From JASSUD01 sp031963415 (lineage in GTDB: Bacteria > Pseudomonadota > Gammaproteobacteria > Burkholderiales > Burkholderiaceae), in contig JASSUI010000001.1 of the NCBI GenBank assembly GCA_031963415.1, positions 2,542,001 to 2,606,000 of the forward strand: a DNA stretch of 64,000 bases, in the 5' to 3' direction. The translations under genes were made by a program, and so were the position numbers. Positions 18,776-27,237 of the stretch are shown one piece after another (positions within the stretch are counted from its first letter, which is position 1; the number at the start of each line of letters is the position of its first letter). A model generated the notes under the pieces. The model made no database searches. It saw only the letters and a list, made by a program, of their open reading frames with translations, and had not been told where the DNA came from.

Positions 18776-19804
18776 ATGATTTATCCTTGGCATCAAACAC
18801 AGTGGCAAGATTTGCAAGCATTACGCACACGTTGGCCGCATGCATTGTTAGTGCATGGGCCTGCGGGTATTGGCAAGGTTAGTTTTGCATCGGCTATTGC
18901 GCACGCATTACTGTGTGAAACACCGGCAGCAGATGGGCAAGCCTGTGGTACGTGCGCAGCGTGCCATTGGCTCGCACAAGGCAATCACCCCGATTATCGG
19001 CTAGTCTGCCCAGAGAATATGCTGGAGGAAGCAGCCCAAGAAAAAGATCAAGCTGCTAATGAGACGACTAAAAAAGCACGTGCACCAAGTAAAGAAATCA
19101 AAATCGAGCAGGTCCGCAGCCTGCTCGATTTTTGTTCTGTCGGGGCGCACCGTGGTGGTTGGCGAGTGGTTTTGCTGCATCCAGCGGAGGCGTTAAATCA
19201 CACAGCCGCCAATGCACTATTGAAAATCTTAGAAGAGCCTCCACAGAAGGTAGCCTTCTTACTTGTGTGCACACACTTTGATCGATTACTCCCGACAATT
19301 GTTAGCCGTTGCCAGCGTTGGCCGATGTCTTTGCCAGCGTTAACACCAGCATTGGACTGGCTAAACAAACAAGGCGTTGAGCCGCGAGTCGCAGCGGCTG
19401 CATTAGCTCAAGCAGGGGGAGCGCCGCTTGCCGCACTCGACTATTTGCAAAATAAACATCTCACACAGTGGCACCGTTTTTTGCTTGATCAACTTGCAGC
19501 CGGTGCAAAGTGCGATATCTACGCTTGTGCTGAAGCGTTACAAACGACACCGGCGGCGTTGGTGCTTGGTTGGCTTCAACGCTGGCTATATGACCTTTCT
19601 GCTTTAAAGACTGCCGAACGCCTTCGTTATTACCCTGATGAAGCAGCCGCACTTGAGCGCTGTATAAAATCTCTCGATTTATTAAAACTTACCGAATATG
19701 CACGCACCGTCAGTTTGCAGCGTGCAGTAGAAAACCATCCGCTAAATTCGCGTTTATGGTTTGAAGAGCTGCTGTTAGCCTATCGCTCAATTTTTAATGC
19801 CTAG
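18776..19804 (+). CDS. holB: DNA polymerase III delta' subunit
   Basis: 342-residue clamp-loader subunit. P-loop-like GPAGIGKVSFA (residues about 23-33), then a four-cysteine zinc knuckle (CETPAADGQACGTCAAC, about 44-60), and the sensor segment NALLKILEEPP. A lysine/glutamate-rich insert follows the zinc module (about residues 84-104), as is common in Burkholderiales HolB. The TAG stop at 19802 begins TAGGAACTCATTTAGG, which resembles one arm of the TA-flanked repeats without a clear partner arm. Confidence 0.93.
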   Translation: MIYPWHQTQWQDLQALRTRWPHALLVHGPAGIGKVSFASAIAHALLCETPAADGQACGTCAACHWLAQGNHPDYRLVCPENMLEEAAQEKDQAANETTKKARAPSKEIKIEQVRSLLDFCSVGAHRGGWRVVLLHPAEALNHTAANALLKILEEPPQKVAFLLVCTHFDRLLPTIVSRCQRWPMSLPALTPALDWLNKQGVEPRVAAAALAQAGGAPLAALDYLQNKHLTQWHRFLLDQLAAGAKCDIYACAEALQTTPAALVLGWLQRWLYDLSALKTAERLRYYPDEAAALERCIKSLDLLKLTEYARTVSLQRAVENHPLNSRLWFEELLLAYRSIFNA

Positions 19805-19861
19805 GAACTCATTTAGGCTTTCTCTAACGTCTTGTTTGCTTAATTTTTTTGTAGGTTATCG

Positions 19862-20644
19862 ATGTTTGTTGATTCTCATTGCCATATCAATTTTGAAGGG
19901 CTAGTCGAGCGGTTACCGCAATTACTTCAGAATATGCGCGAGCATGCAGTAACGCATGCGTTGTGCGTGAGTGTCGATCTGGAGACGTTCCCTCAAGTAT
20001 TAGCATTAGCTAAAGAGCACGACAATTTATATGCTTCTGTTGGCGTGCACCCTGATTATGAAAAGGTTACGGAGCCAACGGTTGAACAACTCGTTGAATT
20101 AGCAGCTCATCCAAAAGTCATTGCGATAGGTGAAACAGGGCTTGATTATTATCGGCTTGAGGGCAGATCAGTTGATGAAATGGAATGGCAACGTGAGCGC
20201 TTTCGTAACCATATTCGAGCCGCGCGAGCAGTGAATAAGCCGCTCATTATTCATACTCGCTCTGCCGCGGATGACACGATCAACATTATGAAAGAAGAGG
20301 GTGCACAGCAGGTTCAAGGTGTGATGCATTGCTTCACTGAAACGTGGGAGGTCGCGCAAGCAGCGCTTGCGCTCGATTTTTATATCTCGATTTCTGGCAT
20401 TGTGACGTTCAAAAGCGCACGTAATTTGCAGGAAGTGAGTAAACGCTTACCAGCTGAGCGTTTACTCATTGAAACTGATTCTCCTTATCTAGCACCCGTG
20501 CCGTATCGTGGAAAAACGAATGAACCTGCATTTGTGAGCCACACCGCTCGCTTTATCGCGCAGTTACGCGGCGAGACAGAAGAATTTATTGGTACAACAA
20601 CTAGCAAAAACTTCTTTACGCTTTTTAAGTCAGCAACGAAGTAG
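19862..20644 (+). CDS. TatD family metal-dependent DNase
   Basis: 260-residue TIM-barrel hydrolase of the TatD/YcfH group. Metal ligands are visible: DSHCHINF at the N-terminus, GETGLDYY, IIHTRSA, MHCFTE and TDSPYLAP. Family members show DNase activity in repair and quality control. It follows holB by 57 bp, as in many proteobacteria. Confidence 0.93.
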   Translation: MFVDSHCHINFEGLVERLPQLLQNMREHAVTHALCVSVDLETFPQVLALAKEHDNLYASVGVHPDYEKVTEPTVEQLVELAAHPKVIAIGETGLDYYRLEGRSVDEMEWQRERFRNHIRAARAVNKPLIIHTRSAADDTINIMKEEGAQQVQGVMHCFTETWEVAQAALALDFYISISGIVTFKSARNLQEVSKRLPAERLLIETDSPYLAPVPYRGKTNEPAFVSHTARFIAQLRGETEEFIGTTTSKNFFTLFKSATK

Positions 20645-20711
20645 TTAAAAAATTCTGTTTTTAACTTTTCAAGAAACCTTTAACCGTACTTTGCTTTAAA
20701 TAGAGGAGCCG

Positions 20712-21821
20712 ATGTCTATTCCTGCTTTTATCAAAGTAATACCGAGTGAAACCTTTTATAGTTGGATGGGTACTATCTTAGTAATGATTGCTTTTTTTGC
20801 GATGGCATTGCTTATGCACCGGATTGGTTTCAAAGTGGTGAGAAGGCTAGTGCGCTCACAGCCTGCTCTTTCTATGGTTTTGCGCTATGTCGAGCAGCCA
20901 ACGCGTTTTGTGTTTGCCTTCTTTGCCATTCAGATGGTGCTATGGGAGGCACCGCAAACGTTACCTTGGATTCTAGTCGTACGTGATATCAGCGCGCTCT
21001 TGCTTATTAGCATGCTAACTTGGCTGGGCGTGCGGCTATCGGCTGCAGTGAGTGAAGTCTTTATCTTAATGCACCCGATTGATAAGCAAGATAATCTCTA
21101 TGAACGGCGGGTGCATACGCAGGCAAAAGTATTAGGGCGTTGCATGATGGTCGTCATTGTCGTGCTGGGTATTGCTTCTGTATTGATGGTTTTTCCTGAT
21201 GTGCGGCAGCTTGGCGCGAGCTTATTGGCTTCGGCTGGGGTAGCGGGTGTGGTCGTCGGTATCGCGTCACGGCCGGTACTGGGTAACTTAATTGCGGGGT
21301 TGCAGATTGCATTAACGCAACCGATTCGTCTTGACGATGTAGTCGTGATTCAAGGAGAGTGGGGACGTATTGAAGAAATTGCAGGCAGCTATGTGGTCGT
21401 CAAGCTGTGGGATCTGCGGCGCTTGGTCGTACCATTGCAGTGGTTTATTGAAAACCATTTCCAAAACTGGACGCGCACAGATTCACAACTTATTGGGTCG
21501 GTATTTATCTGGGTCGATTATCGAATGCCACTTGAACCATTGCGTCAAGAACTTATACGTCTGTGTGAAGCAGCACCTGAATGGGACCATAAAGTGCAGG
21601 TTTTGCAAGTGTTTGATGCCAATGAAAAAGCCATGCAGCTACGTATTTTGGCAAGCGCTGCGACTGCGCCCACGTGTTTTGATTTACGATGCCGCATCAG
21701 AGAGGGGCTACTGGCGTTTATTCAGAAAGATTACGCAGAGTATCTACCCCGCTTACGAGCTGAAGTCACACCTCAGCAAGCGCATACGGAAGATACTGAA
21801 ATGATGCAGTCAATTAATTAA
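20712..21821 (+). CDS. Small-conductance mechanosensitive channel (MscS) family protein
   Basis: 369-residue inner-membrane protein with about four hydrophobic helices (residues 15-38, 60-80, 90-113, 140-163), then the pore-lining helix LLASAGVAGVVVGIASRPVLGNLIAGLQIA and the beta domain DVVVIQGEWGRIEEIAGSYVVVKLWD. The C-terminal alpha/beta vestibule domain is complete. GGAG lies 6 bases before the ATG. It probably opens on membrane tension; gating details cannot be inferred. Confidence 0.9.
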   Translation: MSIPAFIKVIPSETFYSWMGTILVMIAFFAMALLMHRIGFKVVRRLVRSQPALSMVLRYVEQPTRFVFAFFAIQMVLWEAPQTLPWILVVRDISALLLISMLTWLGVRLSAAVSEVFILMHPIDKQDNLYERRVHTQAKVLGRCMMVVIVVLGIASVLMVFPDVRQLGASLLASAGVAGVVVGIASRPVLGNLIAGLQIALTQPIRLDDVVVIQGEWGRIEEIAGSYVVVKLWDLRRLVVPLQWFIENHFQNWTRTDSQLIGSVFIWVDYRMPLEPLRQELIRLCEAAPEWDHKVQVLQVFDANEKAMQLRILASAATAPTCFDLRCRIREGLLAFIQKDYAEYLPRLRAEVTPQQAHTEDTEMMQSIN

Positions 21822-21954
21822 AGAATTTTTGCAAAACCGGATTATTCATTTCGCTAACAAAAAAATTACTTCGCCTCTTTCACGCTGAGAAATATGCACT
21901 AGGTATACAAAGGAGAAAAGTCATCTTCTTTTCTTCTTAGCGTGGATAAGAGAT

Positions 21955-22857
21955 ATGTCCCAGCCATCAAATTTTTCTTATTTATCTGGTCATTCGGTTG
22001 ATTCACATCAGCAGGTAGACATCCAGCCAACTTCTACATTAGGAAAGAGGAAAAGGCTGGAAGAAGGGAATCAAAGAAAAAGGCTAGCATCTAACCAAAA
22101 ATTAGAAGCGTTGAGACGACCCAACAGCGCCTCTCCTCATCAATCTTCTACTTCTGCTGTAGCACAACCAACAGCGCTTATTCAACAAAACATTTCTCGC
22201 CATCAACAGCTTCAACGACAGATAGCAGACGTTAATCTTCAACAAGAAATGCTTTTAAAGTCGTATCGCTCTAATCAACAGTCATTAGATGAATTAGAAA
22301 TTCAGCTAGAGTCGGCTAATAAAGAAGAAGGAGTAAGTTCGCCTTTTTTATTCAAGGCAACCAAGTTAAAAGAACAACAAGTAACGCTGATAAAGTGGTG
22401 CCAACATAATCAAGACTTATTAGATAAATTAAAAGGGCAGCTAGCCACAATTGATGAAAAACTCCAAAGCTCGCTCCTTTTATATTGGCAGAATCTAAAG
22501 GAAGAGCAGACTCAGGCGCTACAAAGGCCGAGGGATCAAGAACAAATTAAACGTATTCAACAAAAGACGGATGACGCTTTTATCTGGATGCTTGGGATAT
22601 ACCAAAGAGTGAATCCTCCGCTGTACCAGATGCTTGGTGTTGCTCCAAATGAAAAGAGTTGGAAAAAAATAGATGAAAAATTTGTAGAGAAGTACCAGTT
22701 TGTGGTCAATAAATTGGAAGAGGAAACGAAAAAATCTTTGCCCAACAAAATGTATATTGAAAAATATGAGCACTTTATTGATAGCTTAATGAGAAATTTT
22801 CATAAGTTGAAGGAGCAGAAAAATTATTCTGTTATCTTAAATAAAGCCTTTTATTAA
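21955..22857 (+). CDS. Orphan glutamine-rich coiled-coil protein (candidate secreted effector)
   Basis: 300-residue hydrophilic protein; I do not recognise a family. Residues 1-75 are serine- and glutamine-rich and look disordered, with a basic patch KRKRLEEGNQRKR near 32-44 that resembles a nuclear localisation signal. Residues about 75-160 are heptad-like coiled coil, and 215-295 are helical and lysine-rich. There is no signal peptide and no membrane helix. It is AT-rich compared with the mscS gene before it, and borders the IS982/IS110 insertion. A 10-11 bp inverted repeat (CACGCTGAGAA near 21881 and TTCTTAGCGTG near 21933) lies upstream. An effector role is only inferred from composition and context. 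Confidence 0.6.
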   Translation: MSQPSNFSYLSGHSVDSHQQVDIQPTSTLGKRKRLEEGNQRKRLASNQKLEALRRPNSASPHQSSTSAVAQPTALIQQNISRHQQLQRQIADVNLQQEMLLKSYRSNQQSLDELEIQLESANKEEGVSSPFLFKATKLKEQQVTLIKWCQHNQDLLDKLKGQLATIDEKLQSSLLLYWQNLKEEQTQALQRPRDQEQIKRIQQKTDDAFIWMLGIYQRVNPPLYQMLGVAPNEKSWKKIDEKFVEKYQFVVNKLEEETKKSLPNKMYIEKYEHFIDSLMRNFHKLKEQKNYSVILNKAFY

Positions 22858-22891
22858 GTTGGAAAATGGGTGCATATCCTTAAGGCTTACG

Positions 22892-23073
22892 TCAACTCGG
22901 GATAAGCGAACCTGCTTGTAAACGTTGCAAAGGCAGTTTAGGCTTATTATGGAAGAGGCAATAAGCGATGATTCCACTGAGTAGATTGACGGTGAAGTTA
23001 AATGGAGATCGATGACGAGAGTGTTCGATCTGGCATAGGTTTTTTAATTCATCGAAGACGGTCTCAATAAGAG
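22892..23073 (-). pseudogene. IS982 transposase, C-terminal fragment
   Basis: Reading the minus strand from 23073 gives LIETVFDELKNLCQIEHSRHRS, a hallmark IS982 block, followed by about 37 further residues and a TGA at 22892-22894. No start codon. It is the separated tail of the transposase at 24696-25400, cut off by the IS110 insertion. Confidence 0.85.
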
Positions 23074-23159
23074 CGGGGTAATCGCCTTGCGCCGCAATGC
23101 CTGTAAAAGAAACGTATGACTAGCGATCAAGCATAGTAGAGTGGATGCCGCTCAGAAGA

Positions 23160-23317
23160 AGACCGAACGATCAATGGTGCAAATTGCCCGAGTAAGAGCG
23201 TGGTCCTGGGTGACGTTGGCCACATTGGTGAATCCGAGTGATCGGATATCCCGTTTAGAAGAGTGAGTAAGACAACGTACCCGAATCTGAGCGGCACCCT
23301 CAATGATGGAGAAAATC
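23160..23317 (+). ncRNA. Candidate bridge RNA region of the IS110 element
   Basis: The 5' non-coding part of the element. IS110-group elements encode here a structured RNA with a target-binding loop followed by a donor-binding loop. Two short matches occur in that order: TAAGAGCG (23193-23200) resembles the target side (AATAAGAG, 23066-23073), and TTAGAAGAG (23255-23263) equals the sequence across the right end of the element (24691-24699). TACCCG (23278-23283) is close to the reverse complement of the left end (CGGGGTA). A GTGG/CCAC stem is visible at about 23200-23223. Exact RNA ends are not determined; these are short matches found by eye. Confidence 0.35.
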
Positions 23318-24649
23318 ATGGCCGTACGCAAGCGAGAACCAGGATTAGAAATCACGCACCCGAATGCAGCAGGGATTGATGTAGGTTCAGCCAGTCATTA
23401 TGTAGCTGTTCCAGCGGATAGAGATGAACAGCCTGTACGAGAATTCAAAAGTTTTACAGAAGATCTCGAGACGATGGCAGATTGGTTAAAAACGTGTGGA
23501 ATAGAAGTCGTGGCGATGGAATCAACAGGGGTATATTGGATCTCGTTGTTTGAACTGTTGGAGTCGAGAGGTTTTACCGTTTATTTGGTCAATGCAAGAC
23601 ACGTCAAGAATGTGGCGGGGCGTAAGAGCGATGTGTTGGATTGCCAGTGGATACAGCGGTTAATGAGCTATGGTCTTTTATCGGGTGCCTTTCGGCCCAA
23701 AGATGAAATATGCGCATTACGCTCCCTATCACGGCAACGAGATACGTTACTGCGCTATCAAAGCCGGCATATTCTTCACATGCAGAAAGCCCTGGCGCAG
23801 ATGAACATCCAGTTAAGCAATGTGATCTCCGATATTGTGGGTGAGACAGGGCAAAAAATCATCCGAGCGGTCTTAGCAGGAGAGCATAACGCAGCTAAGT
23901 TAGCCAAGCTCAAGCATGGCCGGATTCGTGCAAGTGAAGAAGAAATCGCTAAATCCTTACGAGGTAATTGGCGAGCTGAACACTTATTTGCACTTAAGCA
24001 GGCAGTCGCTTCGTATGATTTTTATCAAGAACAACTCCGGGAATGTGATGCTCAACTCGAAGCCATGCTTAAGCAAATGCAAGTTCAGGTAGGTGAGCCC
24101 GGCCCTTCTATTCGCAACAAGCATCCAAAGAATGCGCCTAAATTTGATTTGCGCACTTATTTATTTAACTTGTGTGGCGTTGATCTAACCCGCATTAATG
24201 GGATTGATACAACGACGGCATTGAAGGTCATCTCAGAGATTGGCCCTGATTTATCTCGGTTCAAAAGTGCCAAGCACTTTACCTCATGGTTAGGCTTATG
24301 CCCAGGTACCAAAATTTCTGGTGGGAGAGTCCTCTCGAGCGCTTGTAAACGCACAGCTAATCGGGCTACACAAGCACTCAAAATGGCTGCAGCGGCCTTA
24401 CGGCGAAGTCAGTCTGCACTTGGGGCGTACTATCGCCGTTTATGTGCCAGACTGGATCGACCCAAAGCGATTACCGCCACTGCTCATAAGCTCGCGCGTC
24501 TTATCTACGCTATGTTGACTAAAGGGGCTACGTATGTCGATCAAGGTCAAGATTATTATGAACAGTGCTATCAACAGCGAGCATTACATAACCTGGCAAA
24601 ACGGGCTGAAAAACTTGGCTTCCAACTCGTGCCAACCTCTCAAAAATAA
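23318..24649 (+). CDS. IS110-family transposase (DEDD recombinase)
   Basis: 443 residues with the chosen start, apparently intact. N-terminal RuvC-like DEDD domain: GIDVGS, AMESTGVYW, and KSDVLDCQW with its paired aspartates. A coiled-coil segment occupies about residues 210-265. The C-terminal transposase_20 domain has RINGIDTTTALKVISEIGPD and the serine-containing ISGGRVLSSACKRTANRA. Two upstream in-frame ATGs (23303, 23306) exist; ATG 23318 has GGAG 6 bases before it and starts MAVRKREPG. The element may still be active, since the gene has no frameshift. Confidence 0.92.
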   Translation: MAVRKREPGLEITHPNAAGIDVGSASHYVAVPADRDEQPVREFKSFTEDLETMADWLKTCGIEVVAMESTGVYWISLFELLESRGFTVYLVNARHVKNVAGRKSDVLDCQWIQRLMSYGLLSGAFRPKDEICALRSLSRQRDTLLRYQSRHILHMQKALAQMNIQLSNVISDIVGETGQKIIRAVLAGEHNAAKLAKLKHGRIRASEEEIAKSLRGNWRAEHLFALKQAVASYDFYQEQLRECDAQLEAMLKQMQVQVGEPGPSIRNKHPKNAPKFDLRTYLFNLCGVDLTRINGIDTTTALKVISEIGPDLSRFKSAKHFTSWLGLCPGTKISGGRVLSSACKRTANRATQALKMAAAALRRSQSALGAYYRRLCARLDRPKAITATAHKLARLIYAMLTKGATYVDQGQDYYEQCYQQRALHNLAKRAEKLGFQLVPTSQK

Positions 24650-24695
24650 ATCAACTTCCTTTTATAAATCAACGGGTTGGAATTTGTTTCTTAGA

Positions 24696-25400
24696 AGAGC
24701 GCCGTCGCAATAAAGCCTGGTCGAAAGCGGAGAGAGTGATACGTTTCATGTTGTGTCGCACCTTGGTGACCAGTTCAATACCCCATTCCTTTAAGGTTTG
24801 TGTCAATTTTTTTGAGAGATATCCCTTATCGGCGTAGAGTTTGCCAAATAGTGTCTGCACTAAATCAGGTAAAGGTTGGCGATCGTCTACATTACCTGGT
24901 GTGAGTCGAATATTGAGCAATTCACCTTGATGATTAATAACGGCGTGTAGTTTGAATCCAAAGAACCAACCTGTGGAACTTTTGCCACGAGCTGCTATAC
25001 CCTTAAACACGCGGTGGCGGCTAATACGCAAATTGTCACAAACCGCGATGGGCGTGGAATCTGCAATGGAGATCCCTGAACATTCTCCTTTCAACGCTTC
25101 AAATAAGGCGGCTAACGCTAGGTTGCAGCGTGGCAGTAACTCAATACAGCGGTTGTACGAAGGTAGCTTCGGAAATGCCTCTCGCAGATGCTGACATACA
25201 TGATTTAAGTAAAAGGATTTAAATTGCCGATAACGAATTTGGTGAAAGAGAACAACCAGCGTCATTAATTCCGCCAAAGATAGGCTAGTGGCCCGCTGGC
25301 GTTTACGCTTTCCACTAGCCAGCAGCCTTTTGTTAAACTCCGGTTCAAATACTTTACAAAAATCATCCATCAGGCAATATAGTTCAGTAAGATTATCCAT
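24696..25400 (-). pseudogene. IS982 transposase, N-terminal fragment
   Basis: Begins MDNLTELYCLMDDFCKVFEP and carries the IS982 blocks ISIADSTPIAV, NLRISRHRVFKGIA, TGWFFGFKLHAVIN, TPGNVDDRQP and YADKGYLSKKL. The IS982 match ends at ALLRRRS; the frame runs on a few codons into the IS110 end and stops at 24669. The frame is also open upstream to 25445, but the family start is at 25400. Separation from the C-terminal block makes it non-functional. Confidence 0.88.
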
Positions 25401-25550
25401 GAGCGCTTTGTTTTTCTGGGAGGGTTCTGTTCGGAAAACATACATTCTCCTCGAAATGCTTAGCGCTCACCTCTTTTCTCTTCAATATTTCTCTTCACCG
25501 ATCCTTCTTCTCTTATCCCGAATTTGTATATTGATTAAACAGGTATGAAC

Positions 25551-25590
25551 AAAACCCAAGGCAGCATATCCGCTTGCCTTGGGTTTTTTA
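25551..25590 (-). terminator. Bidirectional Rho-independent terminator
   Basis: AACCCAAGGCA and TGCCTTGGGTT form a strong GC-rich stem around a short loop, with T-runs on both sides (TTTTTT on plus, TTTTGTT on minus). It lies just beyond the stop of the SYLF lipoprotein gene and so ends that minus-strand transcript; it would also block plus-strand transcription. Confidence 0.85.
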
Positions 25591-25612
25591 GTAATTTGCT
25601 ATGCAGCAAAGC

Positions 25613-26215
25613 TTACATTTTAAGCTTAGTAATCTTTGTGCCTTCGAGTGCTAAGCTTGCCATTAAACCAGCATTAGTTAACGCAAATGCAATAACAGGT
25701 TGTTGTGCTGTGCGGCTATCGATTGAGCCATTGGCGCCGATCGTGACGGCTGCGACGGAGGCATCAACACCACCTGACCAACCTGGCCCAGTGACAAATT
25801 TATGCAATGCATCAGGCGTCATAAAAAGGAAGAAGATAGCTTTTGATTGCGCTCCAATTTGCGGGCCGAATGAAGCTGAGGCGATGTTGTAATAAGCCGT
25901 GCTACCACCGCCCATTTTTCCTTTAATGCGCAGCGCACCTTCGCCATATTGTCCGCCAACCCAGAACGCTCCGCCAATTACTGAAGGAAAAACAAGGATA
26001 CCGTGTGCTTTGCGGACTAAATTCATCGCGTCGGCACTTTGTGCACCAAGACGTTTTAGGGCTGCATCAACGCTTGCATCGATATCATGTTTACGCGCTA
26101 CAGGGTTCGCGCGAGAGGTAGTATGGGTAGGTTTGGTGACCGTACAGCCTGTTAAAGCAAGGCTTGCTACAACAGCAGAGGCAGCTATCTTAAGCAAAAA
26201 ATTACGTCTTTCCAT
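25613..26215 (-). CDS. SYLF-domain (YSC84/DUF500) lipoprotein
   Basis: 200-residue lipoprotein. The signal peptide ends in the lipobox LTGC (cysteine at residue 24). The mature part is a SYLF domain, from KAHGILVFPSVIGGAFWVGGQYG to the C-terminal ALTNAGLMASLALEGTKI. The family binds lipids and resembles Burkholderia BPSL1445-type lipoproteins; the function in bacteria is unclear. Two adjacent ATGs occur; AAGGAG lies at a better distance from the second (26215). A strong terminator follows. Confidence 0.88.
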   Translation of the reverse strand: MERRNFLLKIAASAVVASLALTGCTVTKPTHTTSRANPVARKHDIDASVDAALKRLGAQSADAMNLVRKAHGILVFPSVIGGAFWVGGQYGEGALRIKGKMGGGSTAYYNIASASFGPQIGAQSKAIFFLFMTPDALHKFVTGPGWSGGVDASVAAVTIGANGSIDSRTAQQPVIAFALTNAGLMASLALEGTKITKLKM

Positions 26216-26339
26216 CATTTCTCCTTAGTATAAATAGAATAGCGTGGAAGCTTTCAGCAATAGCTTATGCACAATTCATGCCATGCTGAGCGAAACACTG
26301 AGCTCGCAAGCTAAGTAAAGCGCGCTCAAAGTAAATCAT

Positions 26340-26440
26340 TAGACTTTTGTTGAAACCTCGTCGCGGCGTTATGCCAGCTTGCCTTACTTACGTACTATCT
26401 GTGTCAACATGGTTTGCTACCAGAGTTTGAAATTAGTCTA
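26340..26440. repeat. TA-flanked inverted-repeat element (E6), 101 bp
   Basis: Starts TAGACTTTTGTTGAAAC and ends GTTTGAAATTAGTCTA. The centre GGCGTTATGCCAGCTTGCC and GTACTATCTGTGTCAAC is a diverged copy of the centre of E5. It lies directly downstream of pnuC on the minus strand. Confidence 0.6.
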
Positions 26441-26452
26441 TTTCGCGCTTTT

Positions 26453-27025
26453 CTAGAAGGCTCTTTGTAGATTTAATGCTTTTGTCCATTGACGCAGGCC
26501 ATTGCTTGCCAAAAGCACGAATACGACGTAAAGACCTGCTGTTAAAGGTAGGTTTTTAAATCCATAAACGCAGACGTAAATCGCATCCACAATAATCCAT
26601 AGTCCCCAACAAGCAATATATTTGCGAGCCATCCAGAATTGGGCGACCAAGCTAAAGCTAGTTAGCGCTGCATCCAGCCATGGCAAAGAAGCATCGGTTA
26701 AATTCGCCATTAAGCTGCCTAGTAGCATACTGCTTATGACGCCGGCTGCTACACTCACCACCCCAAGCTTGGAGGGAAGTTGGGTCACACTTATTTTGTT
26801 AGAAATACTTTTTTGACTAGCCCATTCTTGCCACCCATAGATTTGCATCGCAGCAAAGGTCAATTGCAGCAAGGTGTCTGAATACAATTTGGCGTGCCAG
26901 AAAATCCACGCGTATAGCACCACGGATACCAGCCCAAGCGGCCAGCATAATTTATTGCGCTGAGCCGTTAACCATACTGCTAGCGCACTTAAAATAACAG
27001 CGCTGATTTCTAAAAAATGATTCAT
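26453..27025 (-). CDS. pnuC: PnuC-type vitamin-precursor transporter
   Basis: 190-residue membrane protein with about seven helices, a facilitator-type transporter. Family features are the CWPLGLVSVVLYAWIFWHAKLYSD segment, MQIYGWQEW, and the C-terminal CWGLWIIVDAIYVCVYGFK with the conserved tryptophans. PnuC proteins import nicotinamide riboside; relatives carry thiamine or other vitamins, so the substrate is not certain. The next gene upstream on the same strand is a small-molecule phosphotransferase, which could trap an imported substrate; this is inference. The 212-bp gap between them holds an untidy repeat-like stretch. Confidence 0.85.
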   Translation of the reverse strand: MNHFLEISAVILSALAVWLTAQRNKLCWPLGLVSVVLYAWIFWHAKLYSDTLLQLTFAAMQIYGWQEWASQKSISNKISVTQLPSKLGVVSVAAGVISSMLLGSLMANLTDASLPWLDAALTSFSLVAQFWMARKYIACWGLWIIVDAIYVCVYGFKNLPLTAGLYVVFVLLASNGLRQWTKALNLQRAF

Positions 27026-27237
27026 GAATAAGCTGAAAAACAGTTGCTTAAAGAAGAGGGTTGTACAAGAAATTGATTTATTAGGGCCTTTGCTAAACCT
27101 TTGGATGGCAGCATGAACATCTAAAGCTCTCTTGCTGAATTATTGTATTGGCTGCATCGACATGCCTCGCTTAAAGGAGCTTGTTGAGACCACTTAGTCT
27201 TTTATTGTTCAACAAATTTTTACAAAATGCAGCGCAT

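Larger units (their letters stand above)
23074..24695 (+). mobile_element. IS110-family insertion sequence (about 1.62 kb)
   Basis: The boundaries come from rejoining the interrupted IS982 gene: the left flank ends ...AATAAGAG at 23073 and the right flank restarts at AGAGCGCC from 24696, so only a 2-bp AG (CT on the other strand) is duplicated. The element has about 244 bp of 5' non-coding DNA, an intact transposase gene (23318-24649) and 46 bp of 3' non-coding DNA. A long 5' and short 3' flank is the arrangement of the IS110 group proper, in which the bridge RNA is encoded at the left end. No long terminal inverted repeats are seen, as expected for this family. Confidence 0.8.
22892..25400 (-). 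mobile_element. IS982-family element, split by an IS110-family insertion
   Basis: The two parts of one IS982 transposase gene lie on the minus strand at 24696-25400 (N-terminal) and 22892-23073 (C-terminal), with an IS110-family element between them. Joined, they read ...LLRRRS then LIETVFDELKN... in frame, as in intact IS982 transposases. The element ends (terminal repeats) were not resolved; the AT-rich tract up to about 25500 probably belongs to its left flank. Confidence 0.8.

Noticed and set aside
27085..27195. A possible further mini-element downstream of the phosphotransferase gene.
   Set aside because: Parts resemble the centre of E5/E6, but the arms do not pair clearly and the ends could not be set.
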